DNA of 64,000 nucleotides from Mycobacterium colombiense (GTDB lineage: Bacteria; Actinomycetota; Actinomycetes; Mycobacteriales; Mycobacteriaceae), in contig NZ_LZSX01000065.1 in the NCBI RefSeq assembly GCF_001665835.1, forward strand, positions 25,949-89,948, in the 5' to 3' direction. Below the pieces are notes generated by a model, which saw only the letters and a list, made by a program, of their open reading frames with translations, did not search any database and had not been told where the DNA came from. Each line of letters begins with the position of its first letter. The first letter of the stretch is position 1. This document shows, piece after piece, positions 44,084 to 52,626 of this stretch. Position numbers and translations under genes: made by a program.

Positions 44084-44995
44084 ATGAGCACGACACCCGA
44101 ATTCGGGTCGCTCCGTTCCGACGATGACAACTGGGACATCGTCAGCAGCGTCGGATACACCGCACTGCTGGTGGCGGGATGGCGTGCGCTGCATGCGGTG
44201 AGCCCGCAGCCCTTGGTGCGCGACGAATACGCGAAAGTCTTCATCGCCGCGTCGCAGGACCCGTATTTGGCGGGCGTGCTTGCCAACCCGGGTAGTTCCG
44301 ACGATGAGATGGCCTTTCCGCGCCTGTACGGCGTGCAGACCCGGTTCTTCGACGACTTCTTCGAGACCGCCGGCGCGGCGGGCACCCGGCAGGCGGTGAT
44401 CGTCGCCGCCGGGCTGGATTCGCGGGCCTATCGGCTCGAATGGCCGGAAGGCACAAGGGTGTTCGAAGTCGACCTGCCGAAGGTCCTCGAATTCAAGGCC
44501 CGGGTTCTCGGGGAGCAAGGCGCCACTCCGAAGGCCCACCGGATCGAGGTCGCCGCCGACCTGCGCACCGACTGGTCGCGGCCGCTGGAAGCGGCCGGGT
44601 TTGACGTGGAGAGTCCGAGCGCCTGGTCGGTGGAGGGGCTACTGCCCTACCTGACCGACGAGGCGCAACACGCCCTCTTCAGCCGAATCAGCGGGCTGAG
44701 CGCGGCGGGCAGCCGGATCGCCATCGGCGCGCTGGGATCGCGACTGGACCACGACCAGCTCAACGCTCTGGAGACCAACCACCCCGGCGTCAATGTGTCG
44801 GGCAATGTGGACTTTTCGGCGCTGACCTACGAACCCCAGTCGGACCCTGCGGAGTGGCTCACCGCCCACGGATGGAACGTCGAGCCCGTCCGCAATACGC
44901 TCGACCTCCAAGCCGGGTACGGCATGACCCCGCCGGACGTCGACGTGAAGATCGACAGTTTCATGCGGTCGCAATACATCACGGCGACCAGGTGA
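44084..44995 (+). CDS. LCM-family class I SAM-dependent methyltransferase
   Basis: 303 residues, the full mycobacterial TIGR00027 type: [20 protein letters not shown] at the N-terminus, [20 protein letters not shown] as motif [19 protein letters not shown], and [20 protein letters not shown]. The C-terminus [20 protein letters not shown] is typical. Methyl acceptor unknown. The position after dtd matches Rv1896c. It ends 4 bp before the convergent alcohol dehydrogenase. Confidence 0.92.
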   Translation: MSTTPEFGSLRSDDDNWDIVSSVGYTALLVAGWRALHAVSPQPLVRDEYAKVFIAASQDPYLAGVLANPGSSDDEMAFPRLYGVQTRFFDDFFETAGAAGTRQAVIVAAGLDSRAYRLEWPEGTRVFEVDLPKVLEFKARVLGEQGATPKAHRIEVAADLRTDWSRPLEAAGFDVESPSAWSVEGLLPYLTDEAQHALFSRISGLSAAGSRIAIGALGSRLDHDQLNALETNHPGVNVSGNVDFSALTYEPQSDPAEWLTAHGWNVEPVRNTLDLQAGYGMTPPDVDVKIDSFMRSQYITATR

Positions 44996-44999
44996 CGGA

Positions 45000-46025
45000 C
45001 TAGGGCTTCAGCAGGATCTTCACGTCGTCGCCCGATCGCGACTCCGCGGTCGCATAGCCCTTGGCCGCTTCGTCCAACGGCATTGTGGTGGTGAAGATGC
45101 CGTCGACATCGAGCCGGCCCGACTGCAGCAGCGGGATCAGCTCCGGCCAGGTCCGTTGCACCGGGGCGGTGGTGAATCGGATCGTCGTGCTCCGGATCAG
45201 GCAGCCCAGGGCGTTGAGCGGGAACGGATTCATGTCGTGCACGCCGACGACCGAGACGGTACCGCCGGGCCGCACGGCGTTGATCGCGTCGGTCAGGGAG
45301 GCATCCGTGGCGACGGCGTCGATCACCGCGTCGGCGCCGCGGCCACCGGTGGCAGCCATGATCGCCTCGAGCGCCGGTACTTTGAGCGGCGTCGCGCCCC
45401 ACCGGGCGGCACGCTCCAGTCGGCCATCGACCTGGTCAACAGCGAAAACCGTTGCCGCACCTTGAAAAAGCGCGCTGCGCAGCGAACACAGGCCAACCGC
45501 ACCCAGGCCAATGACCGCCACGGTGCCGCCGAACGGAATGTCGGCCCGCTGCGCCGCGGCCCAACCGGTGGCCAGGTTGTCGGTGAGCAGCAGCGCCTGT
45601 TCGGTGCTGATGCCCTCGGGCATCTTCAACAGCTGGAAATCGGCGGCGGGCACCGCGAGCAGATCGGCCTGCGCACCGCCGAGCACACCGCCACCGAAGA
45701 TCTGAAATCCCGAGTGGCACATCACCGGATCGTGGGTGGCGCATCCCGCGCACGCACCGCAGCCGGTGACCGACGACACCAGGACCTGATCGCCGACCTT
45801 GACATTGCGCACGTCTGGCCCGGCGTCCACCACGGTTCCGATGGCCTCGTGGCCGAGCGCGATCGGGTCGGGCATCGGGAAGTCGGCCTCGTAGAAGTGC
45901 AGATCGGATCCACAGATGCCGGCGGCGGTCACCTCGACGATCGCCCCGTCGGACCCGGGAAGGGTTGGATCGGGCCGGGTGTCCACCCGGATGCTGCGGG
46001 GCCCGTCGACGACTACGGTGCGCAT
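45000..46025 (-). CDS. Zinc-dependent alcohol dehydrogenase family protein
   Basis: 341 residues of the MDR family. Catalytic zinc ligands are in GICGSDLHFYEADFP and LGHEAIGTV; the structural zinc site CGACAGCATHDPVMC has four cysteines; the NAD motif is VAVIGLGAVGLCSLRSAL. The substrate is open; similarity is to sorbitol and secondary-alcohol dehydrogenases. It corresponds to Rv1895 by position. It is followed upstream on this strand by the monooxygenase gene, 28 bp away, suggesting one transcript. Confidence 0.92.
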   Translation of the reverse strand: MRTVVVDGPRSIRVDTRPDPTLPGSDGAIVEVTAAGICGSDLHFYEADFPMPDPIALGHEAIGTVVDAGPDVRNVKVGDQVLVSSVTGCGACAGCATHDPVMCHSGFQIFGGGVLGGAQADLLAVPAADFQLLKMPEGISTEQALLLTDNLATGWAAAQRADIPFGGTVAVIGLGAVGLCSLRSALFQGAATVFAVDQVDGRLERAARWGATPLKVPALEAIMAATGGRGADAVIDAVATDASLTDAINAVRPGGTVSVVGVHDMNPFPLNALGCLIRSTTIRFTTAPVQRTWPELIPLLQSGRLDVDGIFTTTMPLDEAAKGYATAESRSGDDVKILLKP

Positions 46026-46053
46026 GATGAGGTGCTCACTTTCCTTGTCGCGC

Positions 46054-47985
46054 TCAATCTTTCGTTCGCACTGAAAATTGTGACCAGTCGGGCTCGCGCA
46101 CCGCCGACCAGTATTCGTTGAGCCGCCATGGGCTCACGGTGTGGATCTCCCCGTCGGCGTTCTTGAAATACGAATGCTTGACCGCCGGATGCGACCACAC
46201 CATCTTCTTGATCTGGGTCTGCGTCCGCCGGTGCCAATCGGTGGCGGCCTCGGGCTTGGGTTCGATGGAGTGCACGTCGGTCTCGGCCAGTCGCGCCAGG
46301 CACTGGTCGACGTAGCGCATCTGCAGCTCGGACTGGAAGATCAGGCTGCCGCCGTGGGCCAGGTGAGTCCCCGGCCCGTAGACGATGAAGAAGTTCGGGA
46401 ATTGCGGGACGGTGATCCCGAGGTAGGCATAGGGGCGGCTCCCCCACATCTCATGCAGGTCGGTGCCGTTTCGGCCGGTGACCTTCAGCGGCCACAGCAC
46501 GTCGGTGTGCCGAAACCCGGTGGCGTACACGATTACATCGACATCGTGCGTCACGCCGTCATCGGTGACGATGCCGTGCGGCATGATCTTCGCGACGCCG
46601 GTGCGCACCAATTCGACGTTGTCGCGGTGCAGCGTTCGCAGCCAGCTGCCGTTGTCCTGCAGGGTCCGTTTGCCACAAGCGGGATAGTCGGGCATCACCT
46701 TGGCCAGCAACTCCGAATCCTCGCTGACCTGGCTGGTGATCCATTGCGAGAACATCATGTGCGCGGCGGCGTTGATGTCGCTGACGGCGTGATCCTGGTC
46801 GGCGTAGCCCGGGTCGCCTTCGGCGGCGTCCAGGCCTTTGTCCGATCCGGGCCAGAGCACCAGGAAGCGGTACCACCGGCCGTAGAACGGAAGGTGGCGC
46901 ATCGCCCAGCGCACCCCGTCGCCGACCTCGTCGTGATACATCGGGTTGGGGAACATCCACTGCGCGGTCCGCTGGAACACGGTGAGGTGCTCGACGTCCC
47001 CGGCGATCGCGGGGGCGATCTGGAAGCCGCTGGCACCCGCGCCGACGAGCGCGACCCGCTTACCCTTCAGGTCCACCGAGTGATCCCAGGCCGCCGAGTG
47101 AAAGGACGGCCCCTGGAACGTGTCGGCGCCATCGAAGGCCGGAATGTTGGGACGGTTCAGCTGGCCCACCGCAGTGATGAGCGCACGTGCCCGCACGGTG
47201 GTCGTCTCGCCGCCGGCCGAGCGCAGCGACACGCTCCACGTGCCGTCGTCGTCGTTCCATTCGGCCGCGAGAACCTCGGTCCGCCAACGCACATGCTCAC
47301 CCAGGTCGTGTTTGTCGATGACCTTGGTGAAATAATCCTGCAGCTCGTATTGCTCGGCGAAGAAATGCGTCCAGTCGTTGTTGGGTTCGAAGCTGTAGCA
47401 ATAGAAATGGTTCGCCACATCGACCCGGGCGCCGGGATAGCTGTTCTCCCACCATGTTCCGCCGGGGCCGGCGTTCTTTTCCACGATGGTGAACGGAATG
47501 TTCGCCTGCTTGAGGCGGACGCCGGCCAGGATGCCGGATTCGCCACACCCGACGACCAGGACCGGAAGCTCGGCGGCGCGCCCGGCCGGCAACGCGGTGG
47601 GACGCCGTGGGTCGACGCCGTCGAGATCGAGCTCCTCGGCAACCAGCGACAGGTAGTCGTCCGGAACGTGCTCGCACGCCGCCCAATCCATCATCTCCCT
47701 GATGAGTTCCTGGCTGAGCGGCTGTGGTTCGGGGCAACCGCGATCCCGGTACTCGGTGATCACCGTCAGGGCTTCGGCGCGGGCGCGCGCCTTGTCCTCC
47801 TCCGACATGAACCCCTGGACCTCGTTGAGGAAGATGCCCATCTGCTTGAACTCGCGGATGAACCTGGGATCGCCGGTGATGTGGACGAGCGAGAGCAACA
47901 GCGTGGGGATGCTGACATCCTCTAGCGCGGCGGCGATCTCAGGTGTGGATGTGGTGAAGGGATCGCCCGCGTAACGGCTGCGCAT
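46054..47985 (-). CDS. Baeyer-Villiger-type flavin monooxygenase
   Basis: 643 residues from ATG 47985, with GAGAGGA upstream; longer starts would run into the inverted-repeat operator. Landmarks: a first Rossmann motif VLVVGCGESGILAGVRLKQA, the BVMO fingerprint FxGxxxHxxxW as FQGPSFHSAAWDHS, a second Rossmann motif VALVGAGASGFQIAPAIAGD, and VDVIVYATGFRHTD near the end. An N-terminal extension of about 130 residues precedes the first motif, as in several mycobacterial BVMOs. It inserts oxygen next to a ketone, giving esters or lactones. The alcohol dehydrogenase gene follows at 28 bp and could supply the ketone. Confidence 0.92.
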   Translation of the reverse strand: MRSRYAGDPFTTSTPEIAAALEDVSIPTLLLSLVHITGDPRFIREFKQMGIFLNEVQGFMSEEDKARARAEALTVITEYRDRGCPEPQPLSQELIREMMDWAACEHVPDDYLSLVAEELDLDGVDPRRPTALPAGRAAELPVLVVGCGESGILAGVRLKQANIPFTIVEKNAGPGGTWWENSYPGARVDVANHFYCYSFEPNNDWTHFFAEQYELQDYFTKVIDKHDLGEHVRWRTEVLAAEWNDDDGTWSVSLRSAGGETTTVRARALITAVGQLNRPNIPAFDGADTFQGPSFHSAAWDHSVDLKGKRVALVGAGASGFQIAPAIAGDVEHLTVFQRTAQWMFPNPMYHDEVGDGVRWAMRHLPFYGRWYRFLVLWPGSDKGLDAAEGDPGYADQDHAVSDINAAAHMMFSQWITSQVSEDSELLAKVMPDYPACGKRTLQDNGSWLRTLHRDNVELVRTGVAKIMPHGIVTDDGVTHDVDVIVYATGFRHTDVLWPLKVTGRNGTDLHEMWGSRPYAYLGITVPQFPNFFIVYGPGTHLAHGGSLIFQSELQMRYVDQCLARLAETDVHSIEPKPEAATDWHRRTQTQIKKMVWSHPAVKHSYFKNADGEIHTVSPWRLNEYWSAVREPDWSQFSVRTKD

Positions 47986-48012
47986 CAAGCCGATCCTCTC
48001 GGTGGTTTGGAA

Positions 48013-48045
48013 GCCAATTACGCTACGCATAGTTTCGTAATTGGC
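48013..48045 (-). promoter_or_regulatory. Inverted repeat upstream of the monooxygenase
   Basis: Perfect 10-bp arms GCCAATTACG (48013-48022) and CGTAATTGGC (48036-48045) separated by 13 bp, 28 to 60 bp upstream of the chosen start. A site of this spacing suits an AraC-, LuxR- or TetR-type regulator; none is encoded next to it. Confidence 0.7.
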
Positions 48046-48092
48046 AGCACTACCGTACCCGGTCGCTCGGCACGGGATCAAGGGATCCGGCG

Positions 48093-49460
48093 CTATGGCT
48101 CCTCGGCTTCGTCATCGCCATCTACGAGGAGTTTCTCCGGGTGGTGGAAGCTGTTCACGCGGGGTTGGCCGCGGTCGAGGTGTGCGGGTGGGATCCATTC
48201 GGTGTCGCCGTTGGCGCGTTGTCGGGTGGTCCAGCCTTTGTCGAGGAGGCGGTGGTGGGGGCCGCAGGCCAGGGTGAGTTGGTCGATGTCGGTGCGATGG
48301 GTGTGTGCCCAGTCTTGGACGTGGTGGACTTCGCAGTAGTAGCCGGCGAGGTCGCAGCCTGGGGCGGTGCAGCCGCGGTCTTTGGCGTACAAGACGATGC
48401 GCTGGCCGGGTGAGGCCAGGCGTTTGGTGTGATACAGCGTCAGGGGTTTGCCGTGGTCGAAGATCGCCAGGTAGTGATGCGCGTGTCGGGCCAGCCGGAT
48501 GACGTCGGTCATGGGTAGCAGGGTGCCGCCGCCGGTCAAACCGGTGCCTGTGGTGCGTTCGAGGTCCTCGAGTGTGGTGGTGATGATGATCGAGGCCGGT
48601 AAGCCGTTGTGCTGGCCGAGGTTTCCCGAGGCCAAAATTGCGCGCAGGGCGGCGTTGAGGCCGTCGTGGTTGCGCTGGCCGGTATTGCGGGTGTCGCGCT
48701 GAATCGCCTCTTGTGAGGGGGCGCCGTCCACGACCGGGGTGTCATCGTCGGGGTTGGCCATGCCAGGGGCGGCGAGTTTGGCCAGTACTGCCTCCCAGCT
48801 GGCTCTGGCTTCGGGCGTCAGCCATCCGCTCAGCCGCGACATGCCGTCGGCCTGCTGGTTGCCGAGCACCAGCCCACGCATCCGCGCCCGGTCGGCGTCG
48901 GTGTAGCTGCCGTCGGGATTGAGGCAGTCCATCAGGCGCCGGGCCAGCTTGGCGAGCTGATCGGGGCGAAATTCGGCGGCCTTGGCCGCCAGCTGCTTTT
49001 CGGCGTGCACACCGGTCTCGAGGTCGACCGATTCGGGCAACTGGTGGAAAAACCGCCGGATCAGCGCCACGTGATCGGCCCCGATCGCCCCGTCGCGCTG
49101 GGCCGCCGCGGTCGCGGGCAACACCGGCGCCAGCGGCTGCCCGGTCAAGGTCCTACGCGGCCCCAGATCGGCCGCCTCGGCGATGCGCCGTGCGGCCTCG
49201 GCCCGGGTGATACGCAACCGATCGGCCAACGCCCAGGACAACTTGCCACCCAACTCGCTTGGATCCGATTGCGCGGCCACCTGATTGATCAACTGGTGGC
49301 TGGGCACTTGAAGGCGACGCGTCAGCGTTTCGAGGCGTTCTAATTTCCGCAACCGCTCGGGGGTGGTCAATGCATCGAACGACAACGCGCAGACCCGGTC
49401 CATGTCGGCATCGAGAGCGTCGAAGGCTGCATCGACGTCATCCCGCGTACTCGAAAACAT
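48093..49460 (-). CDS. HNH endonuclease-domain protein of the 13E12 (DUF222) family
   Basis: 455 residues from ATG 49460. The DUF222 region fills the N-terminal two thirds ([20 protein letters not shown], then [20 protein letters not shown] and [20 protein letters not shown] segments), and the C-terminus has an HNH module with the pattern [20 protein letters not shown] plus [16 protein letters not shown]. This is the REP13E12 family of repetitive mycobacterial genes, one copy of which is the integration site of phiRv1 in M. tuberculosis. An SOS-type box overlaps the start codon. Role unknown; it may be DNA-damage related. Confidence 0.93.
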   Translation of the reverse strand: MFSSTRDDVDAAFDALDADMDRVCALSFDALTTPERLRKLERLETLTRRLQVPSHQLINQVAAQSDPSELGGKLSWALADRLRITRAEAARRIAEAADLGPRRTLTGQPLAPVLPATAAAQRDGAIGADHVALIRRFFHQLPESVDLETGVHAEKQLAAKAAEFRPDQLAKLARRLMDCLNPDGSYTDADRARMRGLVLGNQQADGMSRLSGWLTPEARASWEAVLAKLAAPGMANPDDDTPVVDGAPSQEAIQRDTRNTGQRNHDGLNAALRAILASGNLGQHNGLPASIIITTTLEDLERTTGTGLTGGGTLLPMTDVIRLARHAHHYLAIFDHGKPLTLYHTKRLASPGQRIVLYAKDRGCTAPGCDLAGYYCEVHHVQDWAHTHRTDIDQLTLACGPHHRLLDKGWTTRQRANGDTEWIPPAHLDRGQPRVNSFHHPEKLLVDGDDEAEEP

Positions 49461-49466
49461 GTTCGA
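49451..49466 (-). promoter_or_regulatory. LexA SOS box overlapping the 13E12-family start codon
   Basis: TCGAAAACATGTTCGA matches the mycobacterial SOS box TCGAAC(N4)GTTCGA with one mismatch (A for C at position 6). It covers the ATG at 49458-49460, so LexA binding would also block translation initiation regions. Confidence 0.65.
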
Positions 49467-49637
49467 ATACTACGACGGCCCACCGACAGGAAACGCCCCA
49501 CCGAAACCACTGAAACAAAAGTGGCACAAGTGATTTCAGCTCACGAGTCGCAGATCGCCCGCCGGCGGTCCGCCGCCTCTTGCGCTGCCGAGAACAATGG
49601 GTCCAAGTGGCGACTGCGCTGCGGCGCGGTGCCCGGG

Positions 49638-50126
49638 ATGGATCAGAGGTGGGTGAGAGCCATGGCCCCGTTGCTCATGGCCTGCGGCGGGTTCCTGTTC
49701 GCCGTCTTGTGGATGGACTTGATTTTCGACGTCCAAGTTCTCCGCTACCGGAAGGCCTCGACCGAACTGCCCGAGGCCGTGCTCGCGTCCATCGCGGCGT
49801 ACTACCACCGAGCCACCACCACGTCGCGGCCGATGAACCGCCTGATCGCGCTCGTCATGCTCACGTTGCTGGGCACGCTTGTGCTGCAGGCCGCGCGCGG
49901 ACACGACCCAGGCTGGCTGCTGGTGACCTCGGCCCCGATTGCCGGCATCCCGATCATGCTGGCGCTGACGCACACCGTTCCCGATGCGGTACAACTCGGG
50001 CGCCGCACGGACAGCCCGTCCGAGCAGACGCGCCTGGCGCGATCGATCTGCCGAGACCATCTGCTGTCCGCCACCTGCATGCTCGCGTTTCTCGTCCTGT
50101 GGGTGGCGACCAGCATGGCGATCTGA
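49638..50126 (+). CDS. Membrane protein of unknown function
   Basis: About 162 residues from ATG 49638, or 154 from ATG 49662, which has GTGAGAG upstream. Four hydrophobic segments: the first LLMACGGFLFAVLWMDLIFD, then LIALVMLTLLGTLVLQAARG, LLVTSAPIAGIPIMLALTHT and LSATCMLAFLVLWVATSMAI. The conserved YRKASTELPEAVLASIAAYY loop lies between the first two. It resembles unnamed mycobacterial integral membrane proteins. It is divergent from the 13E12-family gene. Confidence 0.75.
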   Translation: MDQRWVRAMAPLLMACGGFLFAVLWMDLIFDVQVLRYRKASTELPEAVLASIAAYYHRATTTSRPMNRLIALVMLTLLGTLVLQAARGHDPGWLLVTSAPIAGIPIMLALTHTVPDAVQLGRRTDSPSEQTRLARSICRDHLLSATCMLAFLVLWVATSMAI

Positions 50127-50199
50127 CTTGCACGACGGGCCGTAGTAATAAGGCGCAGGTCAGGACCCGCTGGCCACGTCAGTGAGCTACGTACTAAAC

Positions 50200-50213
50200 T
50201 AGAACACGTTCCA
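50200..50213 (+). promoter_or_regulatory. KstR box upstream of the flavin oxidoreductase
   Basis: TAGAACACGTTCCA fits TNNAACNNGTTNNA exactly and lies 26 bp before the ATG at 50239. The 18 bases AGAACACGTTCCAATTCG here are identical to those at the CYP125-like promoter. Confidence 0.72.
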
Positions 50214-50238
50214 ATTCGGCGAGCTCCCAGGAGTTGTA

Positions 50239-51369
50239 ATGCACACCCCTATCTGCGACGAACTCGGGATCGAGTTCCCGATTTTCGCCTTCACCCACTG
50301 CCGCGACGTCGTCGTGGCGGTCAGCAAGGCCGGGGGGTTCGGCGTGCTCGGAGCGGTCGGCTTCACGCCCGAGCAGCTGGAGATCGAACTCAACTGGATT
50401 GACGAGAACATCGGCGACCACCCGTACGGCGTCGACATCGTGATCCCGAACAAGTACGAGGGCATGGACTCGAACCAGTCCGCCGAGGAGCTGGCCGAGA
50501 CGCTGCGCAAGATGGTGCCGCAGGAGCACCTGGACTTCGGCAAGAAGATCCTCGCCGACCACGGCGTGCCGGTCGAGGACAGCGACGGCGACACGCTGCA
50601 GCTCCTCGGCTGGACCGAGGCGACGGCCACGCCGCAGGTGGAGGTGGCCCTCAAGCACCCGAAGGTGAAGATGATCGCCAACGCGCTCGGCACTCCGCCG
50701 GCCGAGATGATCAAGCACATCCACGACGCAGGGCTCAAGGTCGCGGCGCTGTGCGGCTCCCCCTCGCAGGCTCGCAAGCACGCCGACGCGGGCGTCGACA
50801 TCATCATCGCCCAGGGCGGTGAGGCCGGCGGCCATTGCGGCGAGGTGGGCTCGATCGTGCTGTGGCCGCAGGTCGTCAAGGAGGTCGCGCCGGTCCCCGT
50901 GCTCGGCGCGGGCGGCATCGGCAGCGGCCAGCAGATCGCCGCCGCCTTGGCGCTGGGTTGCCAGGGCGCGTGGACCGGTTCGCAATGGCTGATGGTCGAG
51001 GAATCCTCGAACACCCCGGTCCAGCAGGCGGCCTACGTCAAGGCCGGCAGCCGAGACACCGTGCGCAGCCGCTCGTTCACCGGCAAACCGGCCCGCATGC
51101 TGCGCAACGACTGGACCGAGGCCTGGGAGGCGCCGGACAACCCGAAGCCGCTTGGAATGCCGTTGCAGTACATGGTTTCCGGGATGGCCGTGCGGGCGAC
51201 GAACCGGTACCCCAACGAATCGGTCGACGTGGCATTCAACCCCGTCGGTCAGGTGGTCGGGCAGTTCTCGAAGGTGGAGAAGACCTCAACGGTCATCGAG
51301 CGCTGGGTGCAGGAGTACCTGGAAGCGACCAACAAGCTGGACGAACTCAACGAGGCCGCCTCCGTTTAG
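50239..51369 (+). CDS. NAD(P)H-dependent flavin oxidoreductase / nitronate-monooxygenase-like, Rv1894c-like
   Basis: 376 residues. FMN TIM barrel: IEFPIFAFTHCRDVVVAVSK, VAALCGSPSQARKHADAGVD, IIAQGGEAGGHCGEVGSI and VPVLGAGGIGSGQQIAAALA followed by GAWTGSQWLMVEES. The same length and neighbours (a 72-residue protein next door) match M. tuberculosis Rv1894c. A KstR box 26 bp upstream indicates control with sterol degradation, so the substrate may be a steroid intermediate; that is inference. It has a paralogue at 30772-31755. Confidence 0.92.
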   Translation: MHTPICDELGIEFPIFAFTHCRDVVVAVSKAGGFGVLGAVGFTPEQLEIELNWIDENIGDHPYGVDIVIPNKYEGMDSNQSAEELAETLRKMVPQEHLDFGKKILADHGVPVEDSDGDTLQLLGWTEATATPQVEVALKHPKVKMIANALGTPPAEMIKHIHDAGLKVAALCGSPSQARKHADAGVDIIIAQGGEAGGHCGEVGSIVLWPQVVKEVAPVPVLGAGGIGSGQQIAAALALGCQGAWTGSQWLMVEESSNTPVQQAAYVKAGSRDTVRSRSFTGKPARMLRNDWTEAWEAPDNPKPLGMPLQYMVSGMAVRATNRYPNESVDVAFNPVGQVVGQFSKVEKTSTVIERWVQEYLEATNKLDELNEAASV

Positions 51370-51385
51370 CGGAGGCGTCGCGCCC

Positions 51386-51607
51386 CTAGACGTCGTCGAC
51401 TTCCTCGCGGCCGGTGAACACTTCCTTCGTCCGGTCCAGCGCGTACGTGCCGATGTCGATCGAATTCTGAACGATGCCGCTGGCGCCGCCGGCGAGGTCG
51501 CCGCGGATGATGTCGCTGGCGTGTTCGACGATGTCGGAGGCTTTCTCGACGGCGTTGGTCGCGATGTCCCTCGCCGCGTCGACTGCATCTTTGGGATTGA
51601 AGGCCAC
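51386..51607 (-). CDS. Small helical protein, Rv1893-like
   Basis: 73 residues. The sequence is amphipathic with repeated AARDIATNAVEKASDIVEHA and DIIRGDLAGGASGIVQNSID blocks, suggesting one or two long helices. It matches the placement and length of M. tuberculosis Rv1893 next to Rv1894c. No cysteine, TM segment or known motif is visible. Function unknown. It is convergent with the flavin oxidoreductase, 16 bp away. Confidence 0.75.
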   Translation of the reverse strand: MAFNPKDAVDAARDIATNAVEKASDIVEHASDIIRGDLAGGASGIVQNSIDIGTYALDRTKEVFTGREEVDDV

Positions 51608-51684
51608 CTCGAGTCTCCTTTTGTTGCAGGGCGGTCCCTCTGACTCTAGACGGGGTCACGCACCATTTCTCGTCGGCGTCGCGC

Positions 51685-51975
51685 CTAGTAGTGCACCAAC
51701 GAGCGCCAGTAGTCTTCGGGAATTTCGGCCCCGGAGCGCATTATTCGCGCCAGCCCGATGGCCATCGCGATGCCCAGCAGTCCCAGCCACAGCCCGGCCA
51801 GTGCGATGACGGCCCACAGCACGGCGGTGACCGTGGGCCACGGCGAGAGCACCGCAAGCACCGGCGCGAAGAAGAACCCCGTGCCGATATACCACGCCGA
51901 CCCGGCGCGATCGGAGGCCAGCACGAAACGCAGCCACTGAGGAATCGGGTTTTGGGCGTGCGGGCGTTCGCGCAT
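51685..51975 (-). CDS. Small membrane protein, Rv1892-like
   Basis: 96 residues from ATG 51975. Two hydrophobic segments (WYIGTGFFFAPVLAVLSPWP and VTAVLWAVIALAGLWLGLLG with IAMAIGLARI after) and a charged C-terminus AEIPEDYWRSLVHY. Placement matches Rv1892. It starts 6 bp from the stop of the next upstream gene on this strand, so the two are likely co-transcribed. Confidence 0.8.
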   Translation of the reverse strand: MRERPHAQNPIPQWLRFVLASDRAGSAWYIGTGFFFAPVLAVLSPWPTVTAVLWAVIALAGLWLGLLGIAMAIGLARIMRSGAEIPEDYWRSLVHY

Positions 51976-51980
51976 CGTCG

Positions 51981-52379
51981 TTATCCCGAAGGCGGGAAAA
52001 ATCCTGCCCCGGTGAACCATCCGGGCTGCCAGCCCTGGGCTCCCAGGCACAACATGGGAAGTCCGTCCGGAGTCTGCGCCGCGGCCTGCGAGCCCGGGCA
52101 TTTCGCGCCGGTCTGCTGGACCCCGTACAGCGGGTACGACGCCACCCAATATCCGGTGGTGGCCGCCGGGAACTGATTGGGTGGCGGGAAGTGACAGGCC
52201 TCGGCCTGGCCGCTGGGCCCTCGCCCGAAGATGAATCGCTCGTAGTTGTCGCACGGAGCGCCCAACGAAGCCTGATAGTTCATCCCCGGTACGTCACCGT
52301 CATATCCGGCGGTCGCGCACGGTGCCAAGCCGATCGTGATGCCCGCTATCGAAGCGGCGCTGAGCAGCTCCCGAATCAT
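51981..52379 (-). CDS. Exported hypothetical protein, Rv1891-like
   Basis: 132 residues. A signal peptide (ELLSAASIAGITIGLAPCAT) ends near TAGYDG. The mature part has CDNYERFIFGRGPSGQAEAC, then an aromatic, proline-rich region and CLGAQGWQPGWFTGAGFFPP, with four cysteines in all. Placement and length agree with Rv1891. Function unknown; it lies 6 bp from the next gene. Confidence 0.82.
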   Translation of the reverse strand: MIRELLSAASIAGITIGLAPCATAGYDGDVPGMNYQASLGAPCDNYERFIFGRGPSGQAEACHFPPPNQFPAATTGYWVASYPLYGVQQTGAKCPGSQAAAQTPDGLPMLCLGAQGWQPGWFTGAGFFPPSG

Positions 52380-52510
52380 GTCCTACCCCGCCTGTCGTCG
52401 CCGATGACCTGCACCAAAGCATATCGGTCGGACCGTCGGCCACAAGACCGTTCCGGCGTGCGACCGCGATCGCCGGCGCAGACCCGCTTCTCGGTGAAAA
52501 ACCGCCGGTA

Positions 52511-52524
52511 GAGAACACGTTCCA
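52511..52524 (+). promoter_or_regulatory. KstR-like box upstream of the CYP125-like gene
   Basis: GAGAACACGTTCCA fits TNNAACNNGTTNNA except for the first base. It lies 103 bp upstream of the P450 start, in the divergent gap with the Rv1891-like gene. Confidence 0.62.
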
Positions 52525-52626
52525 ATTCGCACCCGGGGATCTTGCGTCAATGCTTCCCAACCAAGGTGCAGCAGTGGTTTCCTTGCACAAGGACGACTAG
52601 ACCACTTCGTCATCGAGGAGCGGGCC

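Noticed and set aside
46141..47925. 594-codon open frame antisense to the monooxygenase
   Set aside because: It mirrors a well-supported BVMO gene, has no ribosome site and no recognisable domain.
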